The translations under genes and the position numbers were made by a program. DNA of 64,000 nucleotides, taken from positions 1,021,404 through 1,085,403 of the forward strand of contig JAJEKB010021117.1 of NCBI GenBank assembly GCA_022393335.1, written 5' to 3'. Source of the stretch: Macrotrachela quadricornifera (taxonomy: Eukaryota; Rotifera; Eurotatoria; Philodinida; Philodinidae). The notes beneath the pieces are model-generated. The model had not been told where the DNA came from. It saw only the letters and a program-made list of their open reading frames with translations, and ran no database searches. The stretch's first letter is position 1. Every line of letters begins with the position of its first letter. This document shows positions 14,292 to 35,389 of the stretch, one piece after another.

Positions 14292-14348
14292 AGAATAATA
14301 TTTTTTTTATCAATGATATTCTCTTCTTTTATCCAGCAATTTATAGAC

Positions 14349-14356
14349 TATATAAG
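14349..14356 (+). promoter_or_regulatory. TATA-like box of the myosin gene
   Basis: TATATAAG lies 88 nt before the myosin ATG, a suitable distance for a short 5' UTR. Muscle myosin genes often have TATA boxes. The transcription start is not known. Confidence 0.35.
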
Positions 14357-14444
14357 TACTTACTAAATAGATAACACACATTCTTCATAAGTTATATTAT
14401 TAAGTTAGAGAAGAATATATATATCTTCTTCTTCATTTGAAATC

Positions 14445-23044
<8,600 letters not shown>

Positions 23045-23865
23045 ATTATATAATAAATATTGACGTTTTTTATTTTTAAATATTCTTCATCATTGTGTAG
23101 TTGTTCACGTATTGCCATGGCTTTATTTCTGCACTTTAAAGAAATATAGATATCAGATATAGTATAAATAATTCAATTTTCAAAAATGACAAAATAAAAA
23201 ATAATTATTCAAAATATGAAATTTAATAATATATTAGTTAGAACATAACTATATTTAATGTATATGTCAATACGTTCAATTTCGGATTGACCTAGAACAA
23301 TACATATTATCTTATACTCGCTGTCAGAAATGATCTTTGAAAGTGATGCACATCTCAAGAAGGTGACATTTAGGACAGTGAAATAAGAAAATTTATTGAA
23401 CAGTAGTAAGTAGTCTTGATTTTTAAGCAATATTTCTTTCAACTCAACTGAGCTTGGTCCAATTGAACTAGTCGTCCAGATACAGCTAAAAGTTAAAGGA
23501 AATATACCAGGTTAAAAACGAAAAGAAAATATCGAATGGAGCGAGTGAGATATTCTCTCTTATATTGTGATGAATCGACGGAACTCACAATCATTCTGAT
23601 ATTGCCCTAGACCAATCCGAGATTGAACGTAATCTCAGTATGGTTGCTGACATACATATTCTGTGTACTTTTTGAGACATTTTTCTCATTGAAAATCAAT
23701 AGATGTCCTCAGTGATAAAACCTAGTACGTTATCAAATTTTACACTATTGATGCATTATTTTTGAAAAAGAAAAAAAAGTTTTTTTTTTATAGTTTATAT
23801 ACAATTTTGCTGGATCATAATCTCTATATCAAACTTGTTGATAATTGTTTGGTATTCGTACGAGA
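23045..23865. other. myosin 3' UTR and spacer
   Basis: No gene recognised; short open frames only. Confidence 0.5.
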
Positions 23866-24670
23866 ATGAATCATCATTGGAATCATCTTCTTGGTTTCAT
23901 TGTAAAAAGAAATCGAACGCAAGAGAGAACTTCTTTTCTTTTTCTATTCTATTGTATTCCATCACCTTCTCGTGTGCATAATAAATATTCTTCTGATCCC
24001 AATACATGTTTCGAATAGTGCAAGCACTTAGGTCCTTCATCAACTGAAGATTCTAATAGTAGTACTGGTGGTAAAAATAGTGGAGACTTCGTTGATGTTG
24101 ATAAGACACGTAAGGCTGCTCAAGGTGCTTTAAAAAGTAAGACCACTGGACAATCTACTGGAACAAAAACAGGTAAGCTTTACATCTTTTATTCTATCCG
24201 TTTGTTCAAAGAAGTATGATGTTTCATTTATAACTGGAATACTTGTCAAAACACAATTTCGTATTTTCGTTCTAAAGAATTTTCAGTTAAGGTATGGACA
24301 TCTATGATTATAATTCTTTAACTCAACAATGATGAGAAATAAATTTGAATATATCGTTAGTGAGATGTTGTATATTAAAATAAGATATAATAAATGAATG
24401 ATTTTTTTGTCGTTAGGTGAACATATAAAGGAGAAAGATAAAATAGAAAATAATATTGATTAGAGTTAATTTAAAATCCCAGTTCTAGGACCTTCATATG
24501 GTGGTACAACATCCTTCATTTTAGCAAAACGTGAGTTTTATAAAAGTTACAGCTTTGATTTGAGAAATTTTTTTCTTTCAGATTCTGCACATAATTCCCG
24601 GTATTCAGTTGATGTAGCTTGTCAAACTCATTCTCATTTATATATGAAAAGCATGACTCAAAATAGATAA
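23866..24670 (+). CDS. small protein of unknown function with two possible 3' ends
   Basis: The best-supported exon is 24032-24172, which is Ser/Thr/Gly/Lys-rich (SSTGGKNSGDF, TRKAAQGALKSK) and has a good acceptor and a GTAAGC donor. It can join either a terminal exon at 24417-24463 (GEHIKEKDKIENNID, stop TAG) or exons 24489-24530 and 24582-24670 (ending MKSMTQNR, stop TAA). Both routes stay in frame. A possible first exon is 23866-23971 from ATG, with a weak GTGTGC donor and a 60-nt intron. That would give a protein of 97 or 125 residues. No domain is recognised. The basic, low-complexity middle suggests a disordered protein. The first exon is the least certain part and the true 5' end may lie elsewhere. 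Confidence 0.45.
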
Positions 24671-25612
24671 GTTAGGGAGCATAATTTCTACAGGATTATG
24701 ATGTAGAGCTTCTAAATATTACTTTTTACTCCAGCCTTTGTCCGCTAGTCAAATATATTATCCAAACAACTATATGAAGCTGTGTTATTGATATTTGCAG
24801 CGTTTGTTTCCTGTTTTTGATTTTATTCATTCTTGTTTGCTATTCAATTTTTCGAAATATGATAAAACAAGTTTTGCAATCTTTCTTCAGCATCTACACA
24901 GTAATTTTGCTTAAAACCACAGTACGCTTCAGTGACAAAAAATGAAATCGTTAGAATTTATAGTTAGTCATCTTACTATGAAACATAGCCATTAAACCAA
25001 AATTGAACTAAGTTCGCTGCTTATTGGTAATTGATGGATATAAGATAGCATTACATGTATTCGAATACACAGCTGTAGACAATAGTTTTCCTATGAGAAA
25101 CTTCAAAAATAGATTTCATAAATTATATTAACTTGATAATTTATTTTAAGATATAACACTTCTTTTGTATCAACACTGCCTTAATAATAAATTTAAAAAG
25201 AATGAAATTCAGTATAAGTATGACCTCTATCATAGTTTTGATATGTTGTAATGCATTAGAATGCAACACGTATTTAGTAAATTTTTAAGCTGTATGAATC
25301 AACGTTTTATCTTGTGTTGACAAAATAACAGCATGCTGATGCAACATAAATAATAGTACATACTACATTGTGCGACATTACACAGCTCTTATCAATCTTA
25401 CACTTGTCACTGCATTCATTGTGCTCTACTATCAATATAAATAAACACATTGGTTGAGATTTTCATGGAGAAAACAAGAATAAACGCTTTCATTCATCAT
25501 TTGTCAAAAATCTGAATATTCTCATTCTTACGAAATATCGATTATATATATTTATATTATAAAAGATCTGTGGAAATGCTTCATTATTACTTGTCATTTT
25601 AGATTTAAAAAC
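24671..25612. other. intergenic; possible TATA box upstream of the ARL6IP5 gene
   Basis: No gene recognised. TATAAAAG at 25558-25565, 48 nt before the ATG at 25613, is a candidate core promoter. However, a CATTTTAG directly before the ATG could instead be an acceptor for a spliced leader or 5' UTR. Confidence 0.35.
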
Positions 25613-26616
25613 ATGTTTCAAAACATAAAACGTGTATCACAAAATCAAGTTTCACCATCACAAGAATGGCAAATCGTTTCACTTCGTTCAATCAATGATT
25701 TTTTTCTTGATGGTACATGGAATGCACCTAACTTCTCTGATATTGAGCGATTTAATAATCGTATTATCAATAATTTAATTTATTATCAAACAAATTATTT
25801 TGTGTTAGGTATTGCAGTAATCCTTTTGGTTGGGTAAGGCGTGTTTATCTTCATATATGAAAGTAAAACAATTTTTTTTTATATATTTAGAATAATCTAC
25901 TCAACAGACTTTGTCATTGGTCTTGGCGTTGTCATCACTCTTTTTTTAGCTCGAGCCTTTCTTTTCAGACCGAGAGGATTTGATTCTATTCCAGTCAATC
26001 GTTCTTTGGATAACGTTAAAACAAGAAATTTGATTATTGATCTCGTCGTTATAATCGGTGCCATCTATGTGATATATCGTTTTATACTTTCAATGCTGAT
26101 CTTGGTCCTTAGTATTTCACTCGCACTACTAGGTTAGTTCTTTTTACTTTTTCAAATGACATAAATCAGACAAAATATTCAAAACACATAGAAAGTGAAA
26201 TTTTTCATTTTAAGCACTTAGCTTCATTTTGATATAAACAAAAATTTTCTATATATCAATTAGATATACGAAGCACACTATTAATTTATATTCGAAATAT
26301 TCGTTTACATAAATCATAAGATTATTTAAAAACTTGTATGTATTACACAAAAATTTTTGAGATGTTTTGAATCTCTTGGACTAAGACAGTAATAATTTGA
26401 ATTACTTAAATCTATTTTTGATTATTATTTTTTCACAATTTTTTCTTAAATAATATTTAAAATCATTATTGCATTTATTTAGCTATTTTGATCCATGCAA
26501 TGTTTCGCAAACGTAATTTCTCCAACAAAATTGCCAACAAACTCGATAGAGTCAGTCCATACAAAACACCGATGGGCATTGTTCTCGAAGCAATCGGTAT
26601 ACATAATAATCAATAA
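25613..26616 (+). CDS. Arl6ip5: PRA1 family protein 3 (ARL6IP5/JWA-like)
   Basis: Three exons (25613-25833, 25891-26132, 26483-26616) encode 198 residues, close to the roughly 188 of animal ARL6IP5. The order is typical of the PRA1 fold: a soluble N-terminus with a LRSINDFF-like segment and FSDIERFNNRI, two hydrophobic hairpins (FVLGIAVILLVGIIYSTDFV..., then LIIDLVVIIGAIYVIY...SLALLAILIHA), and a basic C-terminal tail with NKIANKLDRV and TPMGIVLEAIG, which strongly resembles the ARL6IP5 C-terminus. These are ER and Golgi membrane proteins that affect membrane curvature, Rab/Arl trafficking and glutamate transporter delivery. The last intron is 350 nt. Confidence 0.88.
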
Positions 26617-27094
26617 CTGAAATAATTATTGACAAAAATATTATATGTACAATAGAACTGTATTCATATATTGTCTCTCAATCGATAACTGTATTTTTTT
26701 TTGTTCTATTTGTTAGGCGAATATAGTTAACATGCACACATATCATATTAAATATGATATTTCTTTAACTTGCATATAGAACAAAAACAATTTTGTTAAT
26801 TCGTGAGTATATCGCATGAAGAAACGAAGAACACACTTTTTTGTCTAAATGATCAATTAATCAGGATAAATACATTGAGCCTATAAACATGTGACGCATT
26901 CTTTTGTACGAAATGAATATGTGAAATATTGATTTATAGCACTGAAACGTTCATTCATAGTCTTTCAATTTTTCGCTAGTCTATAGACAATCACATGTTA
27001 GAAAACAACAACTGATAAAGCATAGACATTTAGAAATGTGTGTGAACATAGATTCAGTCAGATGCGAGCAAAATATCAAAAGTATTTCTTGCTC
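26617..27094. other. spacer before the inverted-repeat element
   Basis: A+T-rich spacer with no gene recognised. Confidence 0.5.
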
Positions 27095-29141
27095 ATATAA
27101 GAAAGGTTATCAGCTGATTCGAGTATTTTCCATAACTATTCGCCTCAGCATCTAAGTCACAAAAGATAAGTAGTAGGCTACGTACAACTCAGTGAGCTTT
27201 ATCCAGCGATACCAAAAAATCCCTAAAAAGCTCTGTTTGAACCTCAAAGAAAAACCGAAATCATTCAAACAACCCATAGAATATCGTCAGCGTTTTCCTT
27301 CAAACTTATGACGATTCGTCTCACTATATAAATCTTCAGTAAAAACTACTACACTTAATGTAGAACATCAAGCTCTATCAATTAGTATATAAACCAGACC
27401 CTGAAAACATTTACAAGTATTTATAGCGGCCAAAAGCATTACACGTCATGTTTTCACCAGTAGTACTCATGTCAATTCGCCCAACTGCTTAACCTACCTG
27501 TCAGAATCACATCGATTGATAAAGAATTTCACACTCTATCAAATGGTATATGTCTTGCACACCTCATCGCCACTGTAATATTATTTGCTCAGGTAAAACG
27601 AATCGATGAAGAAGCTCAAGCTTTATTGAATGGTATATGGCTTGAAGACCTCGTCAAAAATACAGTATCGTATTCCCTAGTAAGACGACAACGAAGATTA
27701 CTCCACTGGTGATTTCTTCAGTTGGATAAGGTGCTCTTGAATTATACGTCAATTAATGCAGTGATGGGAGGTAGTTGTTATGTCGGATAGTCGATGCGAC
27801 TTGAAGTAATATGCTTCACGTTTTCGGATTTATGTTGTTTAGTTGTTGATCTAGCAGGAGATAAAAATCCTGTAGAGATTAGACGAACGCAGCAAAAGTT
27901 TGAGATAGCCTAGGCTTCAGAAACATAAGTGGAAAATAGTAGTTCACGTTTAGTTGATACATATGGAATTATTAAAATTATATTTTTTCATCAGAAATAA
28001 GATGTATAAGTCATTTGATTGATGTAATACAGCGGATGTGGCTATGTGCAATGTAAAAGATATGCATTTAATTTTTACTTCTCTGCAGAATTTTCACATT
28101 TGCAGTCGCGAGGGTCAGTAGGATTTTTTATTATCGATTTATACTTTCTCTATTCGAATGATAATTGACATATTCGTAAATGATTTCATGTGTAGTCTTC
28201 TGGCTTACTTTAACAAATGAATATTTTTCATACGTAGTAAGTCTTTCTCAGATGTATTTTTGCGAATATTGGCCATATTCAAATTATATTGTTTTGATGT
28301 TTAAATGTATTTAATATCTGTTTCATTTTCTGCTTTATGTCCTCATACCAACTTTCCTACATATTTGCTCAGATAACAGAGAATCAGCTTCAATGCTTGA
28401 TCCTTTATTCAGCTCTTTGTGGTATGCCATTTGTGGTTTGTACCCGCTCACCTGTTGATACTGTTTTACGAATTACCCACCATATGTTAAAATCTTTATG
28501 TTTCAATGTCATCATGAGTCACACAATCTGTCCATAATTCCATAGATCTTGAAGTTCTTCATGGATTCCTGTATGATCTATCTGTGGCTTATATCCTTAA
28601 AACGATAGTCACAGTAAATACCTACGCAAGAATCTGTTTAAACAAGTATCCGTACCAGTTTTACCTCGGTTACCGATACTTTATTTCATGTGACCTGATC
28701 GGCATATGTGTCTGTCGATAAAGCATGAAATTCTGCGTCGATCGATGTGGTTCTGACAGGTAGCTTAAGCAGTGGGGCGAATCGTCATGAATATTACTGG
28801 CGAAAACATGATGTGGAATACTTTTGGCCGTCGTGAATACTTGTTAAGATTTTTAGGATCTGCTTCATATACCAATCGATAGAGCTTGATATTCTGCATT
28901 GAATGTTGTAGTTTTTACTGAAGGCCTATATAGTGAGACGAATCGTCATACGTTTGAAGAAAAACGCTGACGATATTCTATGGATTGTTTGAATGATTTC
29001 GATTTTTCTTTGAGGTACAAACAGAGTTTTTTAGAGGTTTTTTGGTATCGTTGGATCGAGCTTGCTGAGTTGTAGGTGGCTTAGACGCTGAGACGAATAG
29101 CTATGGAAAATACTCGAATCAGTTGCTAACTTTCCTTATAT
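27095..29141. mobile_element. long inverted-repeat (fold-back) element
   Basis: The segment 27095-27545 matches the reverse complement of about 28695-29141 over some 450 bp with scattered differences. Examples are GACGATTCGTCTCACTATA at about 27310 against TATAGTGAGACGAATCGTC at about 28931, and the pair around TCAGCGTTTTCC and its complement. Each arm is itself built from imperfect units of about 160-176 bp, recurring near 27195, 27372 and 27532, and near 28713, 28876 and 29052; a further partial unit lies at about 27618. The central 1.1 kb has no long open frame. The structure resembles a non-autonomous fold-back DNA transposon. No target-site duplication could be fixed by eye. Confidence 0.75.
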
Positions 29142-29145
29142 CTGG

Positions 29146-29907
29146 TTGACATGGATCAAATCCAAAACATTGAATTCAACGCAAACTGCAGAAAACAATA
29201 AAAGCAGGTATTTGTTTACTCGACCAGCATTTTTATCAGTAGAACTATATGCACATAATCAGTTATATTTAATTTTATGTGTAAACAAAAAACGTCTACC
29301 ACCACATGTGTTACATAAATATAATTTTTATTCGCAAGCTTGTGAGTCGATTTTTAGAGACATATGAGCATTAAGTGGAACCTACTCATCTACCATTAAC
29401 TTCCTAGTACATGATTTTTTTAAGACGCGCTCAAAGATTGTCTTTATTAAATGAAATGAAATTTAAACAATTAAATGATGAATCAGATAATAAGTTGATC
29501 TTTCCAGTTCATCATAAACATTGAAATGATTATCAATCATCAGCTATACAAAGTCAAAGTAAGATTGATCAAATAGATATCGAAAGAATTATTACCGACA
29601 CCTACTATAAAGTTATTGCCATACTTGATGGTTTATAAATATTGAATTTGCTGAAAAATAAACGCGTTCTTAACTTAGCATTAGTAAGTGAATATGCGTT
29701 CAAACAGTTAAATTCAACTTCAGACATGTATGACTACTCATCTCAACTAAATCATATAGATGATGATTATGGAAACAAAGCAATAGACGATTTGGACATA
29801 GATGATGACATCAATGATAGTTTTTCTTCGAATGCTGATTACAGTGATGACGACGAACACTGTAATACTTTACATTTAATAAGCACAGAAAAAAGATATT
29901 GTTAAGA
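29146..29907 (+). pseudogene. decayed transposon-like gene beside the fold-back element
   Basis: One coding stretch is broken by an in-frame TGA after ...CESIFRDI, a frameshift in a run of T near 29418, and further stops (TGA near 29524, TAA near 29636). The pieces read as one protein: RPAFLSVELYAHNQL, SQACESIFRD, ALSGTYSSTINF, RAQRLSLLNEMKF, FPVHHKH, a block with DIERIITDTYY, then LNSTSDMYDYSSQ and an Asp-rich tail (IDDDINDSFSSNADYSDDDE). I believe this matches a family repeated many times in rotifer genomes and probably derived from a transposon, but I cannot name it. It starts within a few bases of the right arm of the inverted-repeat element. Confidence 0.55.
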
Positions 29908-30590
29908 TGGAAGTGTTTAATAAGATCGAACCTCACATAGAACAATCTTATTTTAAAATCATAATTAGTGACGATACAAAATGTATATATACACAAGCAG
30001 CTTGCTCATTATTAACTGTCGAGAAAAGTAAGCTTTCAAACCACATGGTTATTTCGAATACAGAAGGCCAATGAAAAAAATAAACATTTTTTCTTCATGT
30101 CGTCTTTTGTTTGATTTTGTTATTAAAAAAAACGATATTTTTTTTTTTAATTTAAAGATTTAGAATAAACGAATATCTTGAACACAGATAAGAGAAAGAT
30201 GGTGTACGTTCATCTCTAAATCGAGACTTCTATCTATTTCATCTGATGTTACAAATTCTATAATGGATTGCTGGATGTATGATACAGATTTTAAGAAACT
30301 TTGAGGAACTCCATGGGACTGGAGTCATCTTTTTCTCCTTGATGTTGTTGCACTGATAAATTTAAGTAATAAAATTCGAATGAAAACATGCTTTGCTATG
30401 AACAGGAGAACGTTTTAAGTGTCGTATTACTCATTGATGTTGATCCATGACTTCTGATCGATGATTCCCTTGTTTAGATCTGACTCTCGTCACGTAAGTT
30501 AAACATTGAGTTCACTTACCAAAGGAGACCAGGCGCATCCTGATATGATTTTGATGGCAACCAGAGATTGGCAGTAGCAACTCCTTTCGG
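29908..30590. other. intergenic, nothing recognised
   Basis: No gene, RNA or clear repeat seen. Confidence 0.4.
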
Positions 30591-30700
30591 CTCTGAGTTT
30601 CCAGGTCTGGCTCCCTTCCAGCTTCAAGTTCAACATTTTCCGTCTCGCTTCAGCTTCGGCTCCACCATCGACCACAGTAGGAACAGCATGCTCTGTTATT
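30591..30700. repeat. degenerate GGCTC-type repeat patch
   Basis: This patch is clearly richer in G+C than its surroundings and contains repeated GGCTC/CAGCTTC words (GGCTCTGAG, TCTGGCTCCC, CTTCGGCTCC). It resembles the patch at 31870-32105 in the same orientation. The minus-strand open frame through it looks like repeat translation and not a gene. Confidence 0.4.
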
Positions 30701-31338
30701 CCTAAAGAGAGAGTCTTCAGTCTTAGCTTGGCGTTGGCTTCCATTTCAAAAAGTGATCCTTTTCCTTTGTTTTTTCTTTTAATGTTTCTTCGAGGTTCCA
30801 AATAATAAGAAACAGAAAGCAATAATATAAATGAACACAAATGCATAGCATACGAAAAATATCTCGTGTACACGATCGCAAATGCACTGGACAAATGTCA
30901 ATTTCTCTAAAGTTTCTTTGGTGAGACAAGCTCTGCATGATCGTGTCACAAAAACACCGATAGAAAACACAAGCTCAACAGATGTTGATATTGCACGTAT
31001 ATATAAAGTCGAAGAGAAAATCCACGCAGTTGTGAATAGTTTTTTATTTTGTTAAACATATCAATACTGTAGTCAGATGCTTCATTTTGACGACAAATTA
31101 TTCCTCCTATGGTTTTGGGTATGCAAGAGCATACTTTCTTGATTATTGGTTCCCTTGTCTTCGTAAAACAAAAAGAGTAATTCTTATCATAATAATAATT
31201 TTCTGTAATTCAAAATGGCAAGAAATGTTTGACATCGAACACACCCACAATCAAAAAATATGAATAGAACGAGGAAAATTCGTGGCCAGCCAATAACCAC
31301 CGACACCGGTTTCACTCTAGCTTCGCTCCATTTCTCCT

Positions 31339-31861
31339 ACTCTGAGAAAAACGAAGTTTTGCAGAACTCTCCGAAAAGGTTCGGTAGATTTCTAAAAGTC
31401 TCCAGATGTGTTCAAAGTCTCAAAAAATGGATAGAAAATTCGACAGAACCTTTTGCAGATTCTGCGAAGTACCCACTAGCAGAATCATCTCTTACGGAAC
31501 CCTTTTTTATGGTTCTGTACAGTAAAAAAAGGTTTCGTGAGAAAATACGAAACCGTGACGGTTCAGTACAAAACCATTAACCTTTGGTACAAAACTATAA
31601 TGATTTTTTACTGAATCCTGATAGTTTTGTAATGATCCCTCAGAGTTTCGTATTTTCTAATGAAACCTTATTACGCTATACAAAACTTTATGAAAGGTTC
31701 CGTAAGAGATGATTCTGCTAGTGAATACTTCGCAAAACCTTCAAAAGATTTTGTCGAATTTTTTTATTGTTTTTTTGAGACTCTGGATATATTTGGAGGC
31801 TTTTAGAAATCTACAGAATCTTTTTGAATGGTTCCGCAAAACTCCTTTTTTTTCAGAGTAC
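31339..31861. mobile_element. fold-back (palindromic) element, about 520 bp
   Basis: Two arms of about 230-250 bp are reverse complements around a centre near 31600. The clearest matches are TCTTACGGAACC (left) with GGTTCCGTAAGAGATGATTC (right), and TTTCTAAAAGTCTCC with GGAGGCTTTTAGAAATC. The outer ends CTCTGAGAAAAA and TTTTTTTTCAGAG also pair. There is no open frame long enough for a transposase. It is consistent with a MITE or fold-back transposon. Confidence 0.75.
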
Positions 31862-31869
31862 GACTTCGA

Positions 31870-32105
31870 GACCAAAATTGCCAGTTCGACAATGGCTCTG
31901 CTCTAGCTCCATTTCGGCTCTACTCGGATTCCATGGTGGAAAAAGCCAATTCGAGGGCAAGGTCAAAACTGACAGTTCGACTCCGGCTCTACTGCAACTT
32001 TAATTTGACTCAGCTGCGACTGCATGGTCAGATTTACCAATTTCGATCTGGCTCTGATCTGACCTCACCGTCTAAATTTGTAGTTCGGCTTCGGCTTTGT
32101 TTATA
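31870..32105. repeat. degenerate tandem repeat, about 65-bp unit
   Basis: Roughly three diverged copies of a unit containing CAGTTCGAC...GGCTCT...GACT are visible (starting near 31880, 31948 and 32018). It is richer in G+C than the genome around it. A related CTCTAGCTTCGCTCCATTTC sequence also lies just left of the fold-back element at about 31315, so the element probably inserted into this repeat. Confidence 0.45.
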
Positions 32106-32310
32106 AGAAAGCTTGGCTTCTAAAAGACACTGTGAAGCGAGAGCTGTCTATTTCTGATCACAATCAAGTTCGAATTTGAGATGAACTGTTATTTAATATT
32201 AAAATTTTTCACTTCGAACTGGAACACATTTAAACGCACTTTTGAAATAAATTGGGACTAGACACAAGCAATGATTTAATATTCAACATTTATTCGTTTG
32301 TAGAAATTAC

Positions 32311-32770
32311 AAATAAAGAAAATTTTATACAATTAATATAGATGGAGCATTAATTTATTCAATCATATTGAATTATATGAATTTTTATTTTGATAATATT
32401 CGACGCTTCGAACGACCACGAATCGATTTTCAAGAACGAGAACCTTGTACTCTAGATGGAGAACGAGTATCATCAAAACCTGAATATGTAATTTTTCAAT
32501 CAATTGTACATGAACAATTCACACTCTCTATAATTATTTTAATTTAATACAGAATAATCTGGTGGTGCGAAGAGGTTCAAAATTACATGTTCAGGCTAAG
32601 TGATGCTTGTCCACATCTACAGTGCAAGATTCTGGTTTTTGACAATGAACTCATAGCAGTTCAAAACGTGGAATATTATCGAAATAAAAGTTCACATAAT
32701 TCAATATGATTGAATAACTTATTGCTCCACTTATATTAATTGTATATGGAAAATTTATGCTCTCTATAAT
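32311..32770. repeat. inverted repeat, arms about 180 bp
   Basis: The segment 32311-32480 pairs with the reverse complement of about 32600-32770. The outer 70 bases match best (TTCAATCATATTGAATTATA at 32357 against TATAATTCAATATGATTGAA near 32695), with weaker similarity further in (CCTGAATATGTAATTTT against AAAATTACATGTTCAGG). Read on the minus strand, the left arm holds a short exon-like piece (FDDTRSPSRVQGSRS, then stop) behind a CAG acceptor. This may be a captured gene end or chance. Confidence 0.6.
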
Positions 32771-35250
32771 TATTTTTGATTTTAAAGAAAATCATATTAT
32801 TTTGAAGAGAAAAAAGGTGAAGTTAATGAATTACCTGGTAACAATAGACATCATTTTATTTTTTTTCGTAGCTACTAAAATTTTAAACTGATATGTGAGG
32901 TACATTTGTCGATAATCCATAACAGTACACGATTCAGATCAGCTGTTTATAATATAAACAGTTACGCGAGCCAATACTTGTAAATAGGCGAATCAATCGA
33001 GCCCTTAAATAGTAAAAAAAGAAAAATTTGTAGAAAAGCATTTTGAAAATTAATTTTCTTCTGCATTTTACTCTTCTATGATATTTTCATAAGAATCATC
33101 TAAGTTTCTCTTACATCATGTAGCCATAAGGTTTTAACAGAGTACAGCAGTAAAGAAGGTAATATTTATTTATCACTGCTAATGCCGACGACAGCTGTGC
33201 AATATTCTTTTCTGATGTTGCTGTTAGCTTCGAAAACATGTCGGCAACATAAATGACCGATTAACGAGTAGCCTAATATTATGAGGAAGAGATTCGAAAA
33301 GCCAACGATTTTAACTTTAATCAACATTTGCTATGTGCGAGAAGGCGGTTTCATCTGCATTAAATATCTCGTTTGACTTATTAAGACGCTTACAATTCGT
33401 CATGACATTCTTTAAGAAAATGTTACTTCCTGTTCAGTGACAAAAACGTTGATGTGATGATGACAACAAGTGGTGCTGATCATGTGCACATGTTTACGGT
33501 ACGATGAAATATAGTCGTAATCCTCGAACTGAGATAACTCAATTGAGCTCAAATGGTTTTCTTGGCTTCATCGTTTCCAATGCTTCAAACATATGTGTTT
33601 ACTTTTGCCAAAGACCCACCATTATCAAGTCTATTACACACAACTGAAAATCATGCAAAACACAAAGTTTTTTACAACAGAAAAGATACAAGATAATCAT
33701 AGAAAAGTGTACAGTCTCTCATATGAACGCATAGCTTCTGATTTGATCTAGATTTTTGGGAGCAGATGTTAACTAAAAATTAGTATAATGAATAAAATTA
33801 ATTGTTTTTGAAACCATATGCGTACACTTAATTTTCAATATTAATACCAATTTGATAAAATAAGCATGGAATTTGTATGAATTACTCGTACATTATTACC
33901 GTCGATGACTCCTGAATGAGTCGAAAGTACTAATTATATATATTTATTCTACATATTATTGATTGTATAACAACTAGATTTACGAAGTTTTCATATATGA
34001 ATAAATAAAATTTTCATACGTACTTAATCAATTGATTTCTTAAGCAGTATCAATTGTTAAAGTAAAATCTGATTTTTTACTTTATAAAGGGATAAACTAA
34101 AGTTTATGAGAAAATTATTGATAAGGATATGAAATAGAATCTGAAATACTCGTTCCACTAAAAATAAATAATTTATTTGTAATTGAAACGTTTTGATTTG
34201 TAAGATTATAGTCTTCAATGTTTTTTCGAAGGTATATGCATTTCCTTCACTGTTAGTATACAAACTAATTGTTTTACTCTTATTTAAAATATCAATAAGG
34301 GTTGATGCTAACTACATTGTATTTCCGCCGATAGTCATTTATAAATGAACATTTGGCATCACTATATACCATAAACAGTAAATTAATAAATACTTCAGCT
34401 TGATTTCTACATTATCATGATTTATTCTCATAAGACTATTAAACTAAGATTAATTGTTCTGCTTCAGCAAACGATGGAATCAATCGTAAAAGAAAAAATA
34501 TCACACTAAAAAAAGTAGCTTAGTTAGAAACTATAAATCCATTGTTCCTAAAAGAAATCACGGCGGAAATTTCACCATAATCTGTGGAATAGTCTTTACT
34601 AAATGAAGACTTAGAATCTACAATTCAGAACTATAACTAGTTTTTATGATTTCGACAGTTTGTCGGATCCTCAGAGTTTGCTTTTTCTTACTTGGGTCAG
34701 AGTATTTCTTGAATATTTTGAAAAACTGAAACTTACAGCTGTCGGAGCATAAGTTAAAATGTCTTTTCAACAGAAATACAGCATAATGATAAGGTCAAAG
34801 CTGTTTTGAGTAACCTTAAATTGAAATTTACGAGATTTAAAAGAAGATATAAGTCTTTTTCGAACCTACTGTATATATTCAACGTTAATCGAACAATAGT
34901 TACCAAAAATTTTTCAGACGGTAACCATCTAATAAAATCAACATACTAATAGAAAATATTGATTAATTTTTTTGACACTTTGTTACATAAAAACGAACTG
35001 CTTGACTTGTATCATGTCTATAAAGGGTAGTCCAGATTTGCTGATTCGATTTGTATAAATAATTTTTTTGTATTAAAATACATACTTAAAAATTTATCTG
35101 TATGATAGGAAGGTGCAGTAAAAGACGCTCTACAAAACAGCCTGTGACCAGTCTTTTTAACCCTCAGTAAGAAAGTTATAAACTTAGATATATGCTTCAC
35201 AACAAAATAAAATTTAACCATGATTATTTTAGAACCATAAAAACCTTATT
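32771..35250. other. intergenic, no gene recognised
   Basis: About 2.5 kb of A+T-rich sequence with short frames only. No protein family, RNA gene or clear repeat was recognised. Confidence 0.45.
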
Positions 35251-35389
35251 TCATTTAAAAAATGTTATTGTAGTTATACAATGTTCCGTCATCATGATGT
35301 TACAATCAAAATCAATTCAAATTAATGTTCACAAACATTATTCTCATTCAATTGTACCATCTTTACAAGGTGTTTAGGTTTGTTATCTA

